DNA of 64,000 nucleotides from Saccharum officinarum (Eukaryota; Streptophyta; Magnoliopsida; Poales; Poaceae): assembly GCA_020631735.1 (NCBI GenBank), contig CM036158.1:77727172-77791171 (forward strand), given 5' to 3'. The first letter of the stretch is position 1. Each line of letters begins with the position of its first letter. Shown piece after piece: positions 10,758 to 24,079 of this stretch. A program made the position numbers and the translations under genes. The notes under the pieces are model-generated. The model saw only the letters and a list, made by a program, of their open reading frames with translations. It ran no database searches and was not told where the DNA came from.

Positions 10758-11208
10758 GGTTTTATCCCCACTTGTTGCAGGTTATGATGTATCATGGCGA
10801 CTGCAAGAGTTGGTTGGCTCCTGCCGTAGTGGCGGAGTGTGATCATGGGCATGATCCTTCTAAGTTATCTTCTCTTTAATGCTTTTGTTGGAAGTCGACC
10901 TTGGTATTGGCATGTATTTGAAATCAGATTAATGTTAGTTTCAAATTACTTTGCTTCCGCTACTTTTGAACTTAAGTTGTAATAACTATGTTGAACTCCG
11001 ATGTAAATTGAATTACTTGTGAAATGGATGTAACATGTGACTTGTTATGTTGAATCACTACGATCTTGGCTTGTATGTTGGTTGGTTTGAAATCTCTCGT
11101 GATTTCATTGGACTACCGGAGTTATATGGGCTCAAGTGCGAGAATTTGATCATTGCGGTGATTGTTTCTGTACTTGTGCTCTTATAATTTGGACGGTTCT
11201 GTTACAGC

Positions 11209-11220
11209 TGGCATCGAAGC
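11209..11220 (+). other. Primer-binding site of the nested element
   Basis: TGGCATCGAAGC lies two bases after the LTR end. It resembles the initiator-methionine tRNA primer site usual in plant LTR elements (TGGTATCAGAGC) with changes. The outer element has the close variant TGGCATCGGAGC. Confidence 0.7.
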
Positions 11221-14200
11221 AAGATTCAACATTAAACTTGTCGTATGTGTATTTAAAACAAAGGATTTGTTTTATAAAATCAGTTTTATCAACTTATAGC
11301 TATATATAGGTTTGTGAAAACTGAATTCTAAATCTAAGTATGCCAGTGGTCAATTTCCTTATGCCCATATAAGGATTATTAGGTGGCTTATATAAGTACT
11401 AACTTGGGGGTTTTTCATTTATGCATCTACGCCCAGGCCAAGGTATGTATGTGTGATGACTCTCCTATACTATGCTACCGGTGTGTTAGATTAGAGGTAG
11501 CCTTCATATATGAAATAGCCATATGTGTCGCTAGTTTACTTTTATGCAACATCGCACCTACGCTTAGGTAAGTGTGAGTTGTGAGAGCATGACCGTCCAA
11601 CCCGCGGTCTAGGGGAGAGCTAGTTTTGGTTACTGGATTATTTACATGTTACACACATGTATATATGAAGGTACTTAGTTGTGGGTGATCGAATGATTCG
11701 GGTAGTTTTGGTGCTACATGTATATATACGAGGGTATATGTACATGGGAGTACTTAGAATTTTACTTTCCTGCTTTCATTGTGTGCTATATTGGGAAATG
11801 TTGGGCTGCAATGAAACTTTTCTGCAGGTACGCTAACCATGAATGCGTAAGTCGAATGTAGCTGGCGACTAGCTATATATCAAGAGAGTACGTGTTATGC
11901 CACCGACATAGAACGTGATCGCCACCTTAGGTTGGCAATCTTGTGAGGACAAATAGGACGAAGCATGCATCATCCTGATTGTTGCTTTATGCATAACTAT
12001 GCTCCTCTCACCCTTCTTGAAATGATAAGTAACTTGTGATCAATGTAGTACACTATCTTTCTTGTGTGAAGCTAAACATGAATGTCTTACTCTATGTTGC
12101 TCACCCAAGCGTTTGCCAATGCTTTAGACCTCACTTAAGTAATTATGAATTCTCATGAATGAAATAAATTCGTGTTGGTCTAAGGTAACAAAAATTTAGA
12201 GCTACTAGAATAACGTGTTTGTGTACTCTCTTGTTAAGTAGAACAAAGGCAAGCTTTGTTTTGCTTGTCGAATGTTGGCTGCTAGAATGTTTTCTGTTGA
12301 AGTGATGCTTTCGTGGTCATAATGGTGTTTTCTGTAGTTATGGAGAATACCAAAGTTGTAGCTGACTTACTCATCTAGCTTGTCCAAAAATTTCATGACA
12401 CTAGGCCTTATGGTTTGGAAGTTATGACTTTTAGAAGTTTGCTGTTAGGTTTTGTTTATGTTCTGCATAGATCTGAATGTTTGATTTGTTTGACCTATGT
12501 GCATATGGAATCATGTCTTGGAGATAACAGAAGAAGTGTAGTACTTTTTCTAAGCTTTCTAAAATGTCCTATAGCACTAATTGTGGTGGTATAAATCTCT
12601 AGTTATGAGCTTGCAAAATGGAACGACAGAATCTGTCCAAATCTGGGCAGAGATGTCTTCTTTGTCTTGTTTGGCCTTGTTAGCTATAGAATCATCTTAA
12701 TATGATAATAAGAAAGTTATAGACAACTTAATAAGCTTTACATAAAGTTAAGGCTCAGCCTTGTTGTGTCTCTAGAACTCTAATTATGCATTGTTGAAGT
12801 TCTTGTCAGTTTTCTGTCCATATTGGTACAGATCTGAAACATCAGCATGTTTGACCATGCTAACCTATGATTTAACTTTTGGTATGAATAACAAAAATGT
12901 GGAAAACTTCCTAAGCTTTCCAGAAAGTCTAGGATCACCTTTATGGGAGGTCTGCAACCTCAGTTATGGTTGAAACAAGTAACTACTGTGTTACTGTCCA
13001 GATTCTGTGCCCACGCTAAGTTAGTCACCTTAGCTAGCGTTTGTTTAGAGCTAAACTTGTAGTTAGTTCGTGCTTGAGATAAATGCTTATTTTGGGTGAG
13101 CCTTGTGCTAGTATTGGTTGCTTAATCCCATTCGTTTGACTTTTCTCAAATGTCTGCTTGACTGTGATGTTGTATGTATGCTTGTTATCTAGGTAGTGCC
13201 CTAGTTGTCACCTCGTTTGTCATCGGTGAGCATACGAGTGTCGAATAGCTTTATCCTAAGAACAACGTTCATGTTACGTAATCGCATGGTTGTCGTCTCT
13301 AGTTAGGTTCTCTCTCTTAGGAGCCTAAGCCTGTAGACTTGGTGGTTAGCCCTTGAATGTTTGTATCCATGCCTTTGCTTGACCAAAAGCCCAAAGTTGA
13401 GTTCTCCTATATGTTTGTATAAGCCGTGGATGTTTTTCAACCCTTTTTGTGAAGACCCTTGTCGACTGACCTACCAAGTTAACTCTCATCAACGCTAGCC
13501 TTTGACCATGGTTCGTACGTTGCCAGTTGTGGAGACCGTACCCAAATCCATGTTGTACCTTCCGGTTACCTCTCCCAAAGGTTAGCTAGTGTAGTGTGAT
13601 GCAACGTCTCTCTGCTATGGCCTCTAAATCATGTGCTTGCAAATTCGTACATCTACCTTATCAAGCCAATCTGTGCCATTTGAAATTCCTCATCGGGTGT
13701 ATGGTCAGTAATGGTGTTATGAGTAGCAACTAATGGTGCCGCGACGAAACCGAGAGCCTCCTGTGGGTGCACACATAAGGTTGTGCTGCTCGGCACGCGC
13801 TGGTATCATGGTTTCTAATCATAATCCATTGCAGAACAACACTGATGTGATGTTAACGTGACCTTCTTTCTTGGTTGTTTTCCCATATCTTATCAAAAGA
13901 CCCTTATATCGAACCAAAAGTAGTAGAGCTTCCTCCTGAAGTTGCTAAGAGGATAACCTTTGAAGAACAAGTTACTGACATAAACATTAACAAACTGCAA
14001 TAGGTGGTAGACAAGTGACTCTACTTAGTTGTCATACTATTGACGAACATCATCTAGTAAGCACGTATCTCAGCTCTATTGGATAAAAAGGACACACAAC
14101 ACTTAATGTTGGACAAGTCATCCGTTGGCTAAGACTCAATCGTTACAATATGTAAGTTTTAACCTTTGTATGCATAATGACCACACCATCAAAATCAATC

Positions 14201-15744
14201 ATCTCTGGTGAGACTCCATATCTGCGGACTTTGATGTCAACCATTCGTTTTGCGTCAACCATAGTTGTTGTGGTCAAGAGTGAAGATTTGGAACTTTTTA
14301 GTGTTGAGAGACAACTGATTAGTTACCAATAGGAAGGTTAATCTCTAGCTAGGTAATGACTCCTTGGTAGTTATGAAGGCTATGTCTTACAATGTAATAA
14401 CCAACAAGAAGTTAATCAACTAGCCAACAACTTGAGTGATATTCTATCTTCCACAGCCATTGTGACCAAGTCAATTCCATCTTAGACAATCACACTAATA
14501 GTGCAAGGTGTTCTATCAGCTAAAGCGAAGAATTAGAGAAAGCATGCCCTAGTTTCAATTAGCATCCTTATGCCCTTAGGTGCCACAAATGATTCGTTCA
14601 TTTTCTATTGGACGATCTCTTAAGTGGTCTTAAGGATCCTGTTGGACACCCTTTCTCTTTGCTTTTATGTTCTCTCATCAATAATTATTGGGACCATCAA
14701 GGGTTCTACGAGTAAATTTGCAAATCAAAAGCAATTTGAAAAGTGTTAAACAACAGATTTCCTATCTTAGAGCTGCTGTTTGATCCCAAAAAGGTTGGCC
14801 TGACAAAGTTGTTATGCTGCAAGTCAACTCAACTTACAGTACAACTAAGTCACCAAGGAAAATTTCATTCAATCGCTTGGTGGTAGACTACTTCCCACGG
14901 TTAAGTGAATAATTACAACTTTTGTTGTTCTTAAGGCCTCATTACGTCTTTCTTTGGGAATTATTTTCCAAAGATGACATACTTTGGTACCTTATACATG
15001 TTTTTATCCAAGCGGTTGCATCTGATTCAACCCAGATAACTGTTGTCTTTGGATAAAAGAATCTTATTAGGTAGCTGTTGGCAGGAATACGACGCCGACA
15101 GAGTCAGCTATCACATTCACTAACCCCTCGTTAGACCAGATAATACATTGTTGTCATCAGAGAAAGAGAACTGCACACATGGAACCTTAAGTAGTTTTTC
15201 ATTAGTTGATATCAGAAGGATTGAACATCTATGACCAACATAGACCCTGTCTATTGGTTAGTCAGTATCCTCTAGCCTCAGAGTATATTTGTCGTCTGTG
15301 ATCTCACCCTTTTGGAAGGTTGTGCTCAAGCCATTTTGGTAGAGGACTCCTTTTCAAACTTTGTGAACATAGAGTCATTTTAACGAGTATACTTCTGAAT
15401 ATTTTGGTCTAGAGTCAAGTTCATATGGCCTATGTTGTGGTCATTAGAAAGTCAGATACTTGTGTGTGGTTCACTCATGGACCAAATGATCTCTGTACAC
15501 TAAGAATGCAGTACGTGCTATCTTAGATTCCTCCCAAAGTAACCATGCTTCATGGAAGTCAATGAAGGAAATTCTTCAGACAAATTTTACCATGAAGAGT
15601 AAGTATCAGAAAGTGCCTTTGGTCAAATTGTTCACCGATGTTGAAGCTTTGTAGCTGCATGGTATAGCAAATGTTGGGAACTTGATAACGTGTCTCTCTT
15701 CCTTAAAAGGTCTTCCATTCCGAATCTCAGGACGCGATTCTTTT

Positions 15745-15756
15745 AAGGGGGGAGGG
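15745..15756 (+). other. Polypurine tract of the nested element
   Basis: AAGGGGGGAGGG, one base before the 3' LTR start. It is the expected priming site for plus-strand DNA synthesis and confirms the element's orientation. Confidence 0.85.
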
Positions 15757-15757
15757 C

Positions 15758-18700
15758 TGTAACACCCCAGGTGTTGATCACCAATTAAGTAGTGGGTTTA
15801 AGCTCAAACACGATAGATTATGTGGAAATGACAATGTCAATGTCAACCTATGGAGATGAGCCTACCTTAAAGTGGGATGCTGCATCATTGCTTTACATAT
15901 AGGCCATTTTCAAAGATATATGTTTGGATGGTGTTATTGCCATATCTTCATATGTCTCACCTTGGTACCTATCTATATTGATCCCCGGGAAAGTTTCATG
16001 AAGTTTGGAATCAAAAAGTCACATGAAATGATAAGTTCCATTCTTGTTGGAATTTGCCCCATTAAGTTAATGGAACTATAAATCATCAACCAAGCTTTGC
16101 AACTTTGCCCAAATGACTCTAGATGAACTCTACAACAAAAGTCATGAAGGGTTCATATTGAGCAAATGTCAAGAAATTGCCCCGATTGGCCTAAAATCCT
16201 AGTTTCGGCTTTATCGAGTTGATACTTTGACTAAAGTAAAAGTTTGACTTCTGTACCAGTTATGAGGTTTGACCTTAAACAAAAGTTGTAGTTTATCTTG
16301 TGTAGAACAAACTTTGTTTAATGGTCAAGAGCTAGTTTGGCCTCTAACCTAGTCAAATAGAGATCACAATGTGGAATCAGCTGCTGTTTTCAGCACTTAG
16401 AAAAAATATTCTAAGTCCTTGTTGTGACAGCAGCAAAGTTGGTTACTTTGCGACATTTTATCGTCCAAATACATGTGGTAACTCAATTAGGCTCCTTAAT
16501 AAGAGTTGGAGTACTGTTCTTGAGGAACACAATGAATCAAGTGTCATTACATTTGGAGTATATTTGGATCTCCAAAAGCAATTGTTAAAACAGCATGTTT
16601 GCAACTTTGTCGCTCAAATGACATTGAGATTGGCATGTCACGTTCTCCAAAAATTGTTAAGTAACATGGGTAGGTCCAAATGTAAAAGTTGGATCTCACA
16701 TGAAGGGGAAGGCCATGCAAGAAGATGGCATAAGTTGCATTTCATTTTGGCCATCAATTCTTGTAGTTGCTAATCACTGTCAACTCACTGACGCTGTCAA
16801 CTTGGAGATTAATTAGCTGCTAATACATTGCTCTAATGACTAAGGTCCTTAAACAAGAGTTGTAGGGCATCATGAAATGAACAACTTTCATAATTGGCCC
16901 ATACCCAAATTCGAACCCCAGACGGCCCAAAAATGGAACCCAAGGTGGTCTCGTCGACGCCCACCACGTGTTCGGTAGTAGGCTTCAATGGGCGCCGCGC
17001 GTTCGGACGTGGCACTCATGCCCGGCTCCCTCCCGGCATGCGTCCCTGCCGCGCCTGGCCTTGCTGCCACGCGTCCCACCTTCGGCCACGCGCCCTGTGC
17101 CCTACTGCCGACGAGGAGGGGCACCAGCACACCCTCTCCTTCCCCTCTCCACTCCTTGCTCGCCCTCCTCGCTGGTGCCAAGCACGGCCGCCGCGCACCG
17201 CCATTGCAGAGCAGAGCTCGCTGCCGCTGCCGCTCTTGCTCCTCCACGCACCCTCCTGCATCCTCGAAAGCAGAGCACCGAGCCGCCATCGCCCACGCAT
17301 GCGGGCGTAGCCGCTGCTGCCCCTGCGCATCACCCTCACCGGCAAAGCCGAGCAGCGCCACCGCGTGTCGCATTCCCTGCTGCGGCCGCACATGGCTAGG
17401 GCGTCATGGGCCACCTTCGGCAAGCTCGAGTGCTCCCACGGGTGCGGGCGGACATGTTGGTGCTTGAGCTGTCTTTCTCTACCGTCGTTCGCCTCCGGTT
17501 CACCGCCACCGCCGGCGCGACCACCACTAGGCCGCCCGTGCACGTGGCCAGGAGGCCACGGTCCACCTCCGGTCGTGATTACACCTCCCTTGGTTGCGGG
17601 TGGGCAAGCTGGTGCTCGTGCCGCCCTTGGCCACCGCCGCTGGCGACTCCATCGCCGGAGAATGGCCGGCCGGCAAGCCACTGGGCGCCTCCCCTGTTTC
17701 CGGTGCCGGGGGGGAATGAAGGCTGACGCCTCTCTCTGTCTCTCCCTGTGTGGGTATGACAAGCGGGCCCAGTCAAGCAGTGGGTCCCGCACGTCGGTTA
17801 AATGGCGACTGATTTGGGTGCTTGTTCGGGTGCGTTTAGCGAGTTAAGTTAGGGCTGAGTAAGTCTATTTTTGAATTTCAGAAATTTGTAAATCTTCTAA
17901 AATTCATATCTCATGCTAGGTAATTCCAAAAATGGCAAATGTAGACTTTTTGGAAACCTTGAGAAAAGATCTATGCAGTGGATTCATAATATGTTACATG
18001 TTTGTAGATAATTTCTGATGTCTTTATTTTTGCTTTAAAAAGGTTCCAAAAATGCTTATAAACTTGACCAGAGCAAGATCTGGAGTTTTAGAACCCCAAA
18101 AATGGTGATTTTTGTTTTGTTAATTTTGTGATGACATGTACTTGCTAGGAAAAATATTAAACACACTATTTGTTCACTGTTTTCTTAGGGTTTTGATTTG
18201 GACCTTGATAAATAAGGAATTTACATTATATTGCTTGTTATTTTTATATCTTGAGTTGTGCTGCTCCAATTGATGTGAAATTTTTATAGTAGGCTTGTCA
18301 TGCTATGGATGTACTGTGATATAAATTTCATGATCATTGCATACTATATACTCAAGTTATTAATTTAACTTGTTTATAGCTTGATAAATAGCTTATAAAT
18401 AATATATAAATGATAAAATAGAAAATATTGTTCCATTACTTGAGTATGATGTTTCTCTATCATATTGATTCATAATATGGCCTTGTGTTCACAGAAAATA
18501 TTGAGTTTTAGGTTTAATTTGCTTTTACATGAATTATTGCAATAGCTATTTGTTTTTTTTCATAGAGGTTGATATACTTGTCTAAATGGCTTGAAATTTG
18601 GACAGTAGACTTTTGGTAGCATTTTTAGACCCCTGTGATTTTGGTAGAATTTATGGTGCATTTTTGCTATGTGTTCATAATTCCACCTAATTATCTAAAT

Positions 18701-21191
18701 AAATTAAGAAAATGCATTAAAAGAATTTATTTAGGAATGGACACTATGTTTTCTGGCGTTTATTAGTCATGTGTGACTTGTTTGTAAAGTTGGTTTTGTC
18801 CAATTATATGTTTAGAACATAAGTTAATAATTATTTCTTGCAAATGAAGTTTCTGGACAGATCTGAAAACTTGGCAAAGTTCTTCATGATAATGTGCTTT
18901 GTTGTGAAACTTGTTTATATAAAAGTTGTAGATAATTTACATATCTAGTTGCTGTTAAAAATTTGGTGGCATTTGGTCAAGTAGTTTTTGAGTTATAGAT
19001 GTTTAAAGTCAGGTTCCAGATTTGGTTGCTCTCTGTTTGGAGCAGACCAGAGTCTGTAGTTTCATCTTTTCGACCAATTAAACTTGGGAATCAGGCTTAG
19101 TGGATATTAAATGAATTGTAGACAATTTCATAAGCTTTCCAGAATGTCTTCTTGCAAGTCATTGGGATTTAGGGATCTCCAGTTATGATTGATTTACTGA
19201 GCTACTATATGTATGTCCAGAAAGTGACAGATTTTAGTTGTAGTGCTTTGATTAACTTTGCCATGCTTGTGTATTGAAGTGTGACACATGTCTTTGTTGG
19301 TATTTGGTTTGGTACCCTAGGATCTTATAAGACTTGTGTCTTGATTGATGTGTTTGCAATCTTCTATGTTATGCCTTAGTGAGAATTAAGTTAATTAGCT
19401 CTAGGTGTTTATGAGAACTTTGGTATGCTTTCATGATTATTTTGTTTATTGCATTTCTATGCATTCATACATATGCATTATTGCACCTCATTTAGGTACA
19501 CTAGCATAAACGCATGAAGGATCTAAGGTGGAGCCAAACCCGAAGATGGAGTTGGTGGATCCATCCCAAAGATCGAAGGACCGGACAAGTGGTAGATTGG
19601 AAGATGCTCGCCAAGCGAACTCATCTGACATACTCTAACTTGAGTCGGATCCCAGGCAAGCCCCGGAGCATTATAAGCCTCCTATCTTCAAAGCAATTAA
19701 TTCTATATATGTTATAAGTATTGTTGCATTAAGTGATAGGAGTTGGTTGGAAACTCTTGCTGCATTATATCATTCCTTGTCCAGATATATGAATCCTTGA
19801 ATCCTACATAGACTAGGATCAAGTAGATGCTTAGCCCTGCTTTAAGCGGTAGAAGTCAGGTGATTTCCAATCACCTACGAGATATAGGGATATTCATATA
19901 TGGCACGGTTGGCTATATTTGCTATCGTGGAAAGGAACCATGTGTTAATAAAATGAAATGAGACCGGGCGGGATGATGATAGTGAAGCGACAAGGCATGG
20001 AGGTCTTGGGTGTGAATCTATCCCCGTCTGAGTCGTTTAAGGACCGATTCGTTGTACGTCCTTGAGTCATGTTGAACGTAGTCTAACACTTAGTTGGCCG
20101 GATAAGCCGTTCCGACCGCGAAGCCGAGTAATGTGATTCAGGTCGGGAATCGAATGGTAGGTTGCTTCTTGGAGGAGAGAAAGGATGTGCTTGGGGATAT
20201 TGGCGTGAGACCAAGGGAGGGGGTTAGAGTCCCTATCACCTGGCAGAGTGTCGCCCTTGGGGTCGCGACATCATTCGGACCCGTGATTCCTGAATCATAT
20301 GAAAAGGTGGCATGTGCGACCCTGGCAGGGGTCTGCACAGTGAGTGTTAGAAATACCCCTCCAGCTGGATAGGAATTTGATTCGAATCGTTGTCGCTCCC
20401 GGTTAGTGAGCACTTGACTTGAGCAGCGGCAACGTAGATTCAATTAAATTGAACGGATGGTTAATTGGATCACGATAAAAAGGTTGCCTCAATTTATACC
20501 TGCTATGGTTAATATTGTTTGCTCCTAATAAAGTGAGTGCTCTAGTACAGGTGCTAATATAGATGACATGTTAATGATGATTAACTTGATGCTTAAGAAT
20601 TAATGATTACTTATCTGTATTAAGCTTTTATGCAAAATGTTGTCAAGTCAGCCCACTTTATATCAGCCTTGCATGATCCTTGGTGTCACCTTATTTCTGG
20701 TTTCTGACGGGTAAGTCTAGCTGAGTACTTTGTCGTACTCAGGGTTTTATCCCCACTTGTTGCAGGTTATGATGTATCATGGCGACTGCAAGAGTTGGTT
20801 GGCTCCTGCCGTAGTGGCGGAGTGTGATCATGGGCATGATCCTTCTAAGTTATCTTCTCTTTAATGCTTTTGTTGGAAGTCGACCTTGGTACTGGCATGT
20901 ATTTGAAATCAGATTAATGTTAGTTTCAAATTACTTTGCTTCCGCTACTTTTGAACTTAAGTTGTAATAACTATGTTGAACTCCGATGTAAATTGAATTA
21001 CTTGTGAAATGGATGTAACATGTGACTTGTTATGTTGAATCACTACGATCTTGGCTTGTATGTTGGTTGGTTTGAAATCCCTCGTGATTTCATTGGACTA
21101 CCGGAGTTATATGGGCTCAAGTGCGAGAATTTGATCATTGCGGTGATTGTTTTTGTACTTGTGCTCTTATAATTTGGACGGTTCTATTACA
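15758..21191 (+). repeat. Nested element 3' LTR (5434 bp)
   Basis: Near-identical partner of 5775-11206, starting TGTAACACCCC and ending CTATTACA, followed by the TTACC duplication. Differences seen are scattered single substitutions plus a few small indels. It repeats the GC-rich block (about 16940-17845) and the hairpin (20721-20742). Confidence 0.95.
20721..20742 (+). promoter_or_regulatory. Conserved LTR hairpin, second copy
   Basis: Same CTGAGTAC / GTACTCAG stem and TTTGTC loop as at 10736-10757, in the 3' LTR. Confidence 0.6.
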
Positions 21192-21423
21192 TTACCACTC
21201 AAATGAATGGCACTCATACAATAGCACGCCGTATGAGCGATGAAATTTAAAATATGATGCAACCCCCAAGTTAGTACTTAATTAAGCCACCTAGAGTCCT
21301 TACTGGGCATAAACGATATGACCACTGGCACACTCTTAAGTTTAAAAGCTTAGTTGAAAACACAGTTTTGTTTTTAAATACTCATGTGAACAGTAACATG
21401 CTAAACCATGCTCCGATGCCAGC
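21192..21423 (-). other. Leader of the outer element, LTR-proximal half
   Basis: Continuation of the leader interrupted at 5774. Bases 21192-21196 are the right TTACC duplication. On the minus strand it shares AGTACTAACTTGGGGG and GTGCCAGTGGTCAT with the nested element's leader. Ends in the primer-binding site. Confidence 0.85.
21410..21421 (-). other. Primer-binding site of the outer element
   Basis: TGGCATCGGAGC on the minus strand, two bases after the LTR end at 21424. It is a variant of the initiator-methionine tRNA site and nearly the same as in the nested element. Confidence 0.75.
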
Positions 21424-21873
21424 TGTAACGGATCAACGTAATTATACGAGATTAAGTAAGAAAATCTTCCACCGAGGCGGATAATTTATCAAACTTAAAC
21501 CCATATAAACCGAGATTCTGTGAAATCACGAGGGATTTCAAACCAACCAACATACAACCAAGATCGTACTGATTTAGCAGTCACAGTTCACATGATATAT
21601 AAAGTTCACAATAAAAGTGGAATACATCGGAGTTCGGAATAAAAGTTATTACAACATAGTTCCAGATAACATAGCGGAAGCAAGCAGTTTTAAACACACA
21701 CACTTAGTTCAAATACAGTGCCAGTAGATAGTCATGGTCCACAAAAGCATTAGATAAGACGAACAGAGTGACTATTGCCCAAGGTCCTAGTTGTCGCCCA
21801 TCGCCGGATACAGACAGTTGGAGCAGTACCCATAGTACATCTGACCATTTGCAATAACAATGAGAACAACGCC

Positions 21874-21895
21874 CTGAGTATGAGAATGTACTCAG
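21874..21895 (-). promoter_or_regulatory. Conserved LTR hairpin in the outer element
   Basis: CTGAGTAC and ATACTCAG on the minus strand around a 6-base loop, directly after GACGGGTAAGTCTAG. The loop and one stem pair differ from the nested element, but the stem is nearly kept. Confidence 0.55.
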
Positions 21896-24079
21896 CTAGA
21901 CTTACCCGTCATAAACCAGAAATAACTGATACCAAGGATCATGCAAGGCTTTATACAGTGGACTGGCTTAACTCGTTTGCGAAAAGTATAAGTTATTATG
22001 AGTAACTAAAATAAGTACTTTTTGCATCATTTTATCATAACCTATTCCAGATAAGTAAGCACCTATTACTAAAGCAATCACTTGGTTCATCATTAACATC
22101 TAAAGTACCATATCAGGTTTAGCATTTCCAACATCATCCACTTAACCATCAGTGTTCCATTAATATTACTATGATGCCGTACCTCGAGTCAAGTGCTCAA
22201 TAACCGGGAGCGACGGCGATTCGAATCGAATTTCTATCCAGCTGGAGATTTATTCCTCACACAAACCATGCTTCCCCCGTCAGGGTCGCGTAGATCACCA
22301 ATGACACTTTCCAAGAAGCCGCGGGATAACAATCATGGATCGCACTACCCAGGGACCGCCCGACTGCCAGGACGCACCTTGGGCTCACTCTTCGCGTCCC
22401 CGTTACACCCCCTTCAGCACCAGTCTGCCAACCCGAGTTTATCCCGGCTCAAAATAGTGTCACTAGCTTCGCGGTCGAAAGGTACTTTATTCGGCCAGCT
22501 AAATGTGAGGCATGCGTTCAACATGACAAGAGGGACGAGCAACGATCGGTCCTTAATCGACACAGACGGAAAACTAATAGCACCCCAGAACCCTGTCTGG
22601 TTGCCTCCAACTTTTTCGTCCGGTCTTCAATTATCCATCAATACTTGGTTACTTTTCATGATCACAAATATAGCTAACCATAACCAGGTATCCACCTATA
22701 ACTCGCAGGTGACAGGAAATCACCCGACTTCTACCGGTCTAAGCATGGCTAAGCAATTTACTCGATCCTGACCTAACAGGGTAAAAGGTAATCCGGTGGC
22801 CAAGGATAACAATGCAACAGTAGTTTCACTCAACTCCTATAACTTAATACAACAATAAATAATTATAACTCATGTAATAAAGAATAGCTTTTATAAAATA
22901 GGAGACTTAAAATGCTCCGGGGCTTGCCTCTTTCGAATGAGCTAGGATGGTGGTCTACGCACTTGGGCAGCTCCTCGCCTGGTTCTTCTTCCTCGGGCAC
23001 CTCCTGTGCCTGAGGCTCCTGCTGATCCGTCCAAGCCTGCTCCTCCGGTACTGCTACCTACGACTCCTCCTGCGATCCTGTATGATGCAAGTGCATAAGC
23101 AAACATGTGAATGATGCATCGGATTACGGTGGAATGCTTTGATGACATGACATGCAGATGAGCACATGGAATGAGCAGTTTGGATATAACTACATCTTCT
23201 ACAAGGTAGTCCACGTCATCTAAGAACATGTACCCTAAAACATGCACCTTATTCTTCTACTAGCTAGCACATCATCTACACATACAAGTGATCCTAAATT
23301 ACCAAATCTTACCAACCTAACTCATCCAACAACATCAGCAAGACATATTGATGCTTCAAAGATACACTAAACATAATTTATTACTCTTAATTTCTCATAA
23401 AGAATAATCTTTTATTCCCTATTTAACTAGGGTTACACAGCAAAACCTATTTTTGGTGTAGATAAAAATCTACAAAAATTACAGTAGCTTACTCTTACCC
23501 TAACTAACCTACTACTAAATTTTCATGAGAATTGAATATGTAAAACTGCCTGTACAAAATAAACAAGTTATAGCATAAATATGAGCATGAAATTATTTTG
23601 TACTAGAAAAAGTATCAAACAACAGATTTCATATTTTTCCTAGGTTACTTACAGTAAACTAACATACTACAAAAATTATCACATGTATGTTCTATACAAA
23701 TTTAGCTCTCTACTAAAAATAACAAAGATTATCAATTAAAAACATTTGAACAACACCTCAATAATCTTTTACAGAACATATTTCACAAGTATTTTTCCTA
23801 GGAAGTACATCGCTAAGAAAGATTAATGCAACAAGAATCACATTTTTCCCACTATTATTTTATTTACTACATATTTTCTAAGACATCAGCATTTATAGCA
23901 ATTAAATAAATTTGCACAGAAAAGTGTCACAAAATTAACATGAATTATTTTTAAACTGTAGATCTATTCAAGAGGAACATTTCAAAATTTGTTTCACAAT
24001 TTTTGGAGCTAAAAAAGGTACACAAACATTTTCTAAAGTATTTTCTTTTCCCAAAACAAAATAGAAATTCAAAAACTAA

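Larger units (their letters stand above)
5775..11206 (+). repeat. Nested element 5' LTR (5432 bp)
   Basis: Direct copy of 15758-21191, starting TGTAACACCC and ending CTGTTACA. It contains an AT-rich first kilobase, a GC-rich block at about 6960-7860 with overlapping long ORFs on both strands (composition artefacts), a long AT-rich middle, and a 3' part (about 9530-11206) that aligns with the outer element's LTR. That shared part includes the segment around CAAGCCCCGGAGCATT and the CTGAGTAC hairpin. No protein family is recognisable inside. Confidence 0.95.
11207..15757 (+). other. Internal region of the nested element, no intact coding sequence
   Basis: About 4.55 kb. The first 400 bases are leader, alignable with the outer element's leader (shared words TATGCCAGTGGTCA, AGTACTAACTTGGGGG). 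About 12280-13020 holds loosely repeated modules also seen in the LTR (AAGCTTTCC near AATGTC, then AGTTATGA). The rest to about 15700 has frequent stops in all frames. The only protein-like trace I can suggest is just before LTR 2, where GACGCGATTCTTTTAAGG resembles the usual end of chromovirus pol. No gag, protease, RT or integrase motif is legible. Confidence 0.75.
5770..21196 (+). mobile_element. Nested LTR retrotransposon with 5.4-kb LTRs, including TTACC target duplications
   Basis: Element proper is 5775-21191. Both LTRs begin TGTAACACCC and end in TTACA, and a 5-bp TTACC sits at 5770-5774 and 21192-21196. A primer-binding-like TGGCATCGAAGC follows LTR 1 and a purine tract precedes LTR 2. 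The LTR ends, primer site and leader resemble those of the outer gypsy element, so I assign it to the same broad group. The internal region (about 4.55 kb) is shorter than one LTR and has no convincing coding sequence, so it is non-autonomous or thoroughly decayed. By eye the two LTRs differ at only about 1-2% of positions, pointing to a fairly recent insertion. Confidence 0.93.
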
